In this document: positions 56,801-64,000 of the stretch, piece by piece
How the letters are laid out: each line of letters opens with the position of its first letter
Position numbering within the stretch: position 1 is the first letter of the stretch
NCBI GenBank assembly: GCA_942159475.1
Contig: OW804094.1
Span: 129,132,755 to 129,196,754 of the forward strand
DNA: 64,000 nucleotides
Reading direction: 5' to 3'
Source: Sthenelais limicola
Lineage: Eukaryota; Annelida; Polychaeta; Phyllodocida; Sigalionidae
The notes under the pieces: model-generated
Told to the model about the DNA's origin: nothing
What the model saw: only the letters and a program-made list of their open reading frames with translations
The model's database searches: none
Position numbers and translations under genes: made by a program

Positions 56801-59800
56801 TACCAAAAAGTGATACGATAGCTGCATGGAAGCCAGAAACAAACCCCGTTCCCCCCTTGAAATATTGCCGCGAATTACCCAGGTTATAATTAGTATTCTA
56901 AATATAAGCGTTCGGTATGAGAAAGTGGAGCTAAGGAACAGGGGGCGCTCGGGGCTATATTGGTTTTCCTAGAGTAAAGTGCTTGATGGGGGACTGCTTA
57001 AGTATTCAATACAGAATCTAATTTGATTTCAGATATACTATATTCCTGGCTACAGAATAGTGTCTCAAGCGGGGAGGTTTAGTACGAGGAACTATGTAAA
57101 TGAGATGATACCTGGATGAATATACTGGAAGCTTTATTACCGCAGACAAGTGTCTGTGGAAGTCTATCTCTTTATGATCTCCTCTTATCAGGTGGGCTTA
57201 AGGGAGAGGATTCCGCCGTAGCAATGCCAAGGGCAGGCTGATTTATGTCTAGATTGGTTTTACTCGTGTAGTTTTATAAGAATGTATTATCGGATTCTTC
57301 CCGATTTACCTATCATCGGCTCAACTCTTGAAGACTGAATCACACAGTTCTCGCCCACTCGAGGCACAAATGTATGACTGAAGTACGTGTGAAGAGTGGT
57401 GTACATAGACACACTCTAGAAAATTTACAACGTCAATCAGTGTGGTTCAACCTAACAATCCACGTCCGATGATAAGCCTCGTAGATCTAATTCCAACGAC
57501 CAGAATTGGATTTGTCAACGTCCCAGTATAATAATTCCCCCCAAGTTCCCCCTGTCCTGTCAGCAGATGGCGGCTCTGACGTGATTATAGGGCCACAACG
57601 AGACTTGGATTCAAAGCGACGCCCAATTCCCAATTGATGTACTGTGTCTATAATAACCCCGGTATGTGATACCCTGAACATTCTTGAACCAATTCCGACC
57701 GTCTTGAGAAGGCATGCAATCCTGTTTTATCCCCTCGCATGAAAATGTAAATTCGATTGCCATGAGCTAAGATTTGGGCTTGTGCATCTGCCATGAAATG
57801 AATATGCATGCATAGAGGGGCCCAATGGCAAGGGGAAAAACATTATAATTGATGCCCAGTGTATCCTATGTCTGAGTTTATGCTCCATCGTCACTAGATT
57901 TAAGATCATGACAGAGCGGCATGGAATGGGTAATCAGTCAATTTTCCCCTGGCCATATCTGAATTATGCATGAAACTGGTGGAGAACGCTCTCCAAGTTC
58001 TGCCGAACGATGTGTTTAGGAGTGAGAAAAAATTATTACTTTCTAATTCGTCAGTAATGAATCTGAATAATATGCGCGCGTATACATCAGGGATGGTCTA
58101 AGTGAATCTGCCAAAAAATATATAACTTTATTGGAGAAGGTAAGGTAGGAGGCCCCTCACAAAATTAGACTTTATAGCCAGTCATTGACTGTGATATAAC
58201 TACGGAATATCAGAAATCTAGAGACCTATTCTGATTCGTGCCTCAACAATTTGTATTCGTGTGTACATGAATACATGACATATTGGCTACTTTTTTATCA
58301 ATATTTTCGCGTCCTTGACCCCAACGCCTACCTGCATAAATTGTGTACTCAATACCAATGGATAAATACAAATGTGCATGCAAATGGGAATAAAGCAATC
58401 GATCTAGATATTCAATCCAACTCGAGGCGTAGAAATTCATATAAGAATAAAGAAGATTAAATTCCCCATCTATCCAAATGCCCCAACCACTTACTAGTTT
58501 GTGAGTCGCAGGTAGAGACAATATCCATCTGCGACGGAGATGAACATCCACTTAAAAGATCAAGTTTACAGTCTGGCGTTGATGCAGATCTTATACGATG
58601 TCGTCCAATATATGGACAATCCACGCCATGCAAGGAGCGAGCTATAACAATAAAAATCAGAAATAATAATCACTTCATATTAAACATCTTTTGAAATGCT
58701 GAAACCGGAGCCGAAATATTAAAACTTTGGAAAGAGCATCTACAATATGAAGCAATATAATTGAGGAAGACCGAACTGCACAAAGTTAGGATTAGGGAAA
58801 ATAAAAGCTATTCGAAACACAGAAATAGAAATTGAATATAGGAAGGCTTTATCATTGTCTTCTCTTTCGAATAGAATAGGGACTTTAGTAATGGATAAAA
58901 CTAGAATGAATGCAAATAGCAGTATAGGATGAGGAAAAACTATATACTTATTATAATATTTGCATAGCCAGTGAACTCACATTAAAACACATGACTATCA
59001 GCAGTCATATAATTAATCTATATGATTATAACCAGGTATAATTGCTATTTTCTATAAACCAGTCCATTTCAGAATGCGCATGTACCAAGAACTCATTTTA
59101 TATTTCATATTATCCATAATATTCCAGTATCTTTCTGACGTGATGCATTAGATTTGTCAGCTGTTGCTCTATATGGACGTTCATCTGTACAGAATCATGG
59201 AAGACCTATGATTATCATAGATGAGGGTTCTCCTTTCCAGATATAATTTACCTATCTATTATACTATGTATCATGATGAAGTGGAAATAAAGAATATAAT
59301 ACAATAAAACAAAAGAATTCTTTGGACCCATCCGACTCGTAGCTACCTGGTGCAGTGTGAGGAACTTACCACTAATGTCTCTCATTCATTTATTATAATA
59401 GTCTCAATTCTACTAGCTCAATACTAATTAGAATAAAAATAGAGAAAACAATTAGAGAAATCTTTCGATGTGAAGACCAAGCGAATGAAATGTATCACAT
59501 CATGTGAAATCTTGTCGAATAAACATTTTGTTTAAAAAAAGATATAGTTTTAATCAAAGATTTGATTTATACATGTGCCTCTGGGATGCCCTATATTTCT
59601 ATATCTTTCCCCTTAAGTGTTTTCATTCAGTACCAATACAGGCCATTTTGAAATATGGCTAAGTTTCTTCATGTTTGTGGTATTGTATCGTTTGTTTCGA
59701 GTAATTGCACATTCAAGACTATCTAGAGACAATGAAGATCGTATTTCTTCATATAAATGACATAGCAACTGCTATACCTAATCAAATATCTTCTCGGCAT

Positions 59801-61125
59801 TCTAATTAAAGCTATAGACAAGCAGAAGTTTTGGTCTGGGCTAGTATAGTCTATTTTGTCCACTTTCGTTTCAATTCACCGCAATTCTCTTTCATGGGAC
59901 CTGTTAAGACACACACTGTACTTACGATATATAACGTGCTTTCCCGATTCCTTGAATTGTTCACTCGTACAACTAGAGTCTTCAGATTCGACAAAATCCC
60001 CTGGAAAGAGTATCAATTACAATTTAGAGTAATATTTCAGCTTTAAAGTGGCTAAGATACTTAAAACAAGTAGTCAGAGAATCACATGAAAATTTTCAGT
60101 GTAATCATATAAGATATGTATGACAATGTCTAAAGTATAGAGCACCAACATTGTGTCCTCATTCAATAATCATTGAATAAGTGTAATGAATAGACCAGAT
60201 TTCAAATCACAGAATGGAGCTGTAAAGTGCTGCCCCCACTCTCTAAGTGACCAGAAATGTAAATGGCTTTAACCTAGGAGTCTATGAACGACATTTGGTC
60301 GAGCCTGGCATTATGTAACTCCAGATACCAACCCAACTGCCACTTTGAAATTTCTGTATGGCGTGCAAAAACGATTTTGCTCACTATTTTACCAAATATC
60401 TGATATAATATGAATGTTAGAGTTTTGATATCCACAGGAGTTAGTTACGTAGGGTAAGGTGAACCAAATACTAGAAAAGGAAGTAGAAATTCCGTTACTC
60501 GATAATCTAGCCAACAACAGTGAGAAGTGTCACTTTAATACCAAAGGAAAAACGGAAATAAAAACAAAACTTGAGGCCAAATCTAATACTGTGTATGTGC
60601 CATTGCCATCAAATCTCGTTTCATCCTAAGGAAGTGAGATTTATTCTAGGAAGATGATACGCTCAATTGTTTTCATTATACCTGGTTGTGGCAGCTGAAT
60701 TACCACCTACAAACTTACTTTCGAAATAAATGGAATGTCCATGCAGATGATATATGGATTTAAAACATCTTTTGATTCGAATGTAAATCATGATTGGAAT
60801 TTAACAAATCTTTAGTCTGTTTTTCACTCCAGCAATTGCCAATGGTTGTGGGATAAATAAACTGACGCCGCATCCCATGTATCTAATTGAACTGTTCGAG
60901 GAGTTGGGGGGGGGGGATTTTATTTTACCAGGAAGTTACATCAATACGAAGGTAGTAGTAACAAGCGATCTTTTCAACTTTATTTCCGCATGTTAAAGTT
61001 TTAGTCTCGAAGACACATACCACAATTCAACTGTCTGGATACAACAAGAGACACACCTACCTTTATACACTTCAAGAACATTTTCTCGACGGCGGACGAT
61101 CTTTAGACACTGATAGTTTGATGTG
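53542..61125 (-). CDS. Secreted/GPI-anchored Cys-rich protein, DUF7042-7045-like (3' part, 6 exons seen)
   Basis: Six exons were read by frame, phase and splice signals: 61125-61061, 60000-59926, 58550-58495, 55973-55876, 54784-54676 and 53807-53542. Landmarks in order: YQCLKIVRRRENVLEVYK; SSC; GCSSPSQMDIVSTC; LQCLESWTEGTKRYLIARAL then ANCF; SVDRRCNRG; a Pro/Glu-rich linker; and a hydrophobic C-terminus (LTICIVLLTLTALLQTW) after small residues (NSAAS), typical of a GPI signal. The pattern of a YxC...VLxY block followed by LxCLxSWxEGxxRYL matches invertebrate secreted proteins annotated DUF7042-DUF7045, whose function is unknown to me. Phases fit at every junction except between 59926 and 58550, where at least one exon is missing from my model. 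The signal peptide exon(s) were not found and may lie beyond 64 kb. Confidence 0.72.
54676..54784 (-). CDS. GPI-tailed gene exon
   Basis: Acceptor TTATTTCTTGTAG, donor GTGAGT, 109 bp, phase 0 to phase 1. Encodes TFEDNVESIEFSVDRRCNRG and onwards. Confidence 0.78.
55876..55973 (-). CDS. GPI-tailed gene exon (CLESWTEG)
   Basis: Acceptor TTATTTTTGCAG, donor GTAAGT, 98 bp, phase 1 to phase 0. Encodes TRLQCLESWTEGTKRYLIAR and ends ANCF, the most family-like exon of the gene. Confidence 0.78.
58495..58550 (-). CDS. GPI-tailed gene exon (short)
   Basis: Acceptor GATCTTTTAAG, donor GTAAGT, 56 bp. Encodes GCSSPSQMDIVSTCDSQT. It leaves in phase 1, which fits the next exon. Its entry phase (2) does not fit the exon at 59926, implying a missed exon between. 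Confidence 0.55.
59926..60000 (-). CDS. GPI-tailed gene exon
   Basis: Acceptor ACTCTTTCCAG, donor GTAAGT, 75 bp. Encodes GDFVESEDSSCTSEQFKESG. The phase-1 join to the previous exon is open. The acceptor is only 43 bases from the flanking TTAA of a MITE. Confidence 0.6.
60047..60534 (-). mobile_element. TTAA-flanked MITE, copy 3 (inverted, in intron)
   Basis: 488 bp, with TTAA at 60043-60046 and 60535-60538. It is the reverse complement of copies 1 and 2 along its length, sharing the AGTGAC and TTAGCCACT ends. It lies in the intron between exons 61061 and 60000 of the GPI-tailed gene. Confidence 0.88.
60904..60917. repeat. Poly-G run
   Basis: A mononucleotide run of about ten G on the plus strand inside an intron. 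Confidence 0.7.
61061..61125 (-). CDS. GPI-tailed gene, upstream-most exon seen
   Basis: Acceptor CTTTCTTTTACAG, donor GTAGGT, 65 bp. Encodes SNYQCLKIVRRRENVLEVYK. Enters in phase 2 and leaves in phase 1. Confidence 0.72.
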
Positions 61126-64000
61126 CTGTAAAAGAAAGTAGTAAATCATCTCATCATTAGAAACAAACTTAAATCGTTCATCATTACGATCATGGGGGCG
61201 AAGTTGGCTCGAGACCCGAAGCTGATTTTTCCCAGTCTGGAAAGAGTTTCGGTTTATGGACGGGACATCATTGCCGGTTAGAGATTGCTTTTAGTCGACT
61301 TTACTCCCACATAATGGGGACCACAGGAGGTCCATATCAGCGTCAGATCTTCCTATCGGAGAGAAGATTGTTCCTTATCAGCAATAATAATCGCAGGCTG
61401 AACGGGAGCCTTGTCTGTAATGATGTACCACGGGAGGGATCGGCGGCATGCACGCTCGGGTCTCAGACAATTGGCGATCGTCGATCTGATCCCTAGCCAG
61501 ATTTATCTACATTTGATGTTGTTTTTGATTTGTCGGTTTCGAGGTAGCTTTACAATTGCCATGTCGTTGGAATCAATAACCTATAGACATTAATTACTCA
61601 AGTTTCGCAGTGAATCATAATGTAATGACTGATGTGCGAACACAGGCCTTTTTACAACTAGAGGATGGAGACACCGCTACCGCAACGCCGTGCTCCATAT
61701 GCTCATGAGCTTCCTTAGTATTAATGGTCCATTTGTTTAATTCATTAAGTTACACTTTGCGACAAACTCCAATCACGGGCGAAAGCCATGCCTGAGATTA
61801 ATCATTCCCCTAAGAATCCCCGATAAGGATTATAATAAATATTTCTTAAATTTGCGACAGGCAGGAAATGAAACCGGCTTGATTTGCAAATATTTGATTA
61901 TTGAAAATTGAATAAATCCTTCTAGGATTAAGGCGAGGACTTTTCGTATTTCTAATTAGGATAGATAATTCCGGGGTTTAATACACGATAGACTTACACC
62001 AGGGCTTAATACAAGTTTCTATCGACAGAGGGAAGAACAAACTTTGCTTTAATGATTAATGATGGCAATGCAGGCAATTGTTTTGAAAAGGTCCTTAAAC
62101 TTGCAGATGGAACAATTCATCAAAATGCCTGTGCGAGGTAAACCTCTTTTGTATTAATAAACTTTACTTGTAATCCAAATCTTTGTAACCATTGATTTGG
62201 ATCATTATCATTCTTAACCCTCAGCTATAATGACCATTGGTTTGTCAGAAGATTCCACTGTAGCCTCAATCTACTTGCACTCACAGAAATTTTAGCACTA
62301 GATTAAAAAGCAAGAAAAACAATACACACGACAAACATTGCCGATTTTTGACAGAACATCTCAATGGGTGGGATAATGACACAGGGAAATGGAGAACATC
62401 AGAACACAGAACATCACGAAAGAAAATAGCTTTCGGTTGGGAGTGACATCATGTTTGCTAAGAAAATGATCTAAAATATCAATGTCGTGCTCCTGTGTCA
62501 ACTTCTACGCTTTTATTGAGAAATATGACTCATGTGGATTGGTATGATAGGGATTTTAGTCGGTGAATAAAGTGCCAACTTTTTGTAAGGGCTTTATTTG
62601 GACAACCTTGGGTATTGTGGTTATCTAGTGCATTGTTCAAAGTAAGAATTCTGGCGTCGCCCCTGGAAATAAGAAAGTGAACTCTTTGTTGCGAAAAAAG
62701 GATTCAAACTCCAGTATAAAATGGAGCGTGTTTCAATATCATTTTGAGCGAATCGTGCATGTGATTGGAAGGAAACTTGCCATTAGCTTGCACTGGTGAT
62801 TATTGGTAGGAGATTTTACATACTCGCAGCTTACAATTCAACCACTGTTCCTGTAATCAACTGCAGAACCCTGTAGCCTAGGGAATATACCAAATATCAT
62901 CGGAACTCGAAACAATTGATCACAAACTCTGTTATGGAAATGACAGAAGAAGGAACCGATTCTGACGTGCCACAATGACGTATGGATCGCGTGATCGACG
63001 TCCCATCATCCGGGATCCCACTGGAGGAATTTCCGGCCCCACGCGCATGCGTGCGCCAACACACAGAGTCTGCAAAGTTCAAGAGGTCACCCCCAAGCTG
63101 GGGCTTGCATTCACCAACCGTTTGATAGATCGCTTAACTTATATGGGATAAATTTTCTAAGGAATCGCGTCACATATTTTAACGATTGGACGTGAACAAT
63201 GCGAGCGAGCCAGGACACATGTCACATCTTGGTTGGCGACCCAGCGTCTGCCTGAGACGATCTTATAAATTGCATTGTCAAACAAGGGTCGGTCTTAATA
63301 CGACAAAACTCATTTAATTTTGAAAGTATTTGGGTAATTTATTGGGCACATTTGGCAGAACCAATGTCATTAATATCACGGGTCGCACTGGTACTGTTAG
63401 GAGAGTGGCCTGTTGTAAATACATCAACGGACCAATGGCACTAGCCCCAGAGCAATAGTATCAATTCTGCAAATAAGAGACAGACAATAGACACAGCAAA
63501 GGTTAAAAAGTCCGGTAAATATTGGTGCAGTGAACGTGGTTAATGACTCACGTTTAAATACCGCCCTGCCCACGGCGAGATGATAATATCTATGGCTAAT
63601 CCCGGTGAGGTCGATACATTGATTTGTGATTTTTAATACCGTTTATGGAATATGGAATAAGCATGATCTCATTGATCCATTAGGTCCCCCACCCAGGGGA
63701 GCAACAATCCAAAGCCTGCCAAAGGTCAATAAGGTACTGTCCAGGGCGATTAGGAGATGGACCGAATATGATCAAGTATTGAACTGACCAGGAAAAATGC
63801 ACTCGTACACCCCTCAGTGCCTCGGTGGGAAGCGCTGGAAAGTGCTGCGATTGTTTTGATATCCTAGCTATGAATGTTTCATCGCCATCGCTCATTAACT
63901 GGGTCACTCTCTGTCTCGTCTGGCGCGAACTCTCGTGGCTCGTTTCCGGTGCCCGGAACGGCAACCTGGCCCATCCAAAGGGATCGGCAAGAAAGTTAAC
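61126..64000. other. Upstream sequence of the GPI-tailed gene
   Basis: No further exon was identified. The 94-codon minus frame at 63680-63964 has no family match. It could include 5' exons that I missed. Confidence 0.35.
62960..63060. promoter_or_regulatory. CpG-rich promoter-like patch
   Basis: Contains TGACG repeats, ATTTCCGG (ETS-like) and GCGCATGCG (NRF1-like) within about 100 bases in otherwise AT-rich DNA. It lies upstream of the minus-strand GPI-tailed gene, so it could be its promoter. Motif-based inference only. Confidence 0.35.

Noticed and set aside
59161..59260. Possible missing exon of the GPI-tailed gene (frame with ERPYRATADKSNASRQKDTG)
   Set aside because: The acceptor is plausible and the entry phase fits, but I found no donor that leaves in the required phase.
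63680..63964. 94-codon minus-strand frame at the window end, possible first exon of the GPI-tailed gene
   Set aside because: It has no signal peptide, no Cys pattern of the family and no fitting donor.
1..64000. CRISPR arrays, bacterial operons or a phage-like system
   Set aside because: The repeats seen are tandem satellites or transposon ends without spacers. The confident genes are intron-containing animal genes.

Overview
The window is nuclear DNA of an animal, most likely a marine invertebrate and probably a spiralian such as a mollusc, annelid or brachiopod. The grounds are AT-rich sequence, small exons with GT-AG introns, long gene-poor stretches, many decayed LINEs and short inverted-repeat elements, a CYP2-like P450, an F-type lectin domain, and a Cys-rich GPI-tailed protein resembling invertebrate DUF7042-7045 proteins. 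The species cannot be fixed from the sequence. I see no prokaryotic gene structure, CRISPR array, rRNA gene or convincing tRNA.

Layout. 1-3.8 kb: AT-rich sequence with an 87-bp tandem array and a T-rich array of about 23-bp units. 3.87-10.40 kb (minus strand): a complete seven-exon cytochrome P450 gene of 511 codons in which all six junction phases agree. Its introns hold two inverted-repeat elements, a small dispersed repeat and a partial duplication of exon 1. 10.4-28.0 kb: gene desert with two more copies of the dispersed repeat, one long hairpin and a C-rich tract. 28.01-30.32 kb (plus strand): six coding exons of a 358-residue type II membrane protein with an extracellular F-type lectin domain. 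33.1-36.2 kb (minus strand): a decayed LINE carrying two TTAA-flanked MITEs. 36-53 kb: gene desert with two further LINE remnants and two hairpins. 53.4-61.1 kb (minus strand): the 3' half of a multi-exon secreted or GPI-anchored protein gene, whose 5' end was not found and may lie outside the window. A third copy of the MITE sits next to one of its splice acceptors. 61.2-64 kb: no gene seen, but a promoter-like CpG-rich patch at 63.0 kb.

The three host genes are not an operon and have no evident shared pathway: one is a presumed ER monooxygenase and two are cell-surface or secreted proteins. The most informative results are (i) a P450 whose I-helix lacks the canonical acid-Thr pair, (ii) a membrane F-type lectin in which all three canonical fucose-binding residues are replaced, and (iii) a three-copy MITE family whose target site can be read exactly, because one copy splits a reverse transcriptase frame that rejoins when the element and one TTAA are removed.
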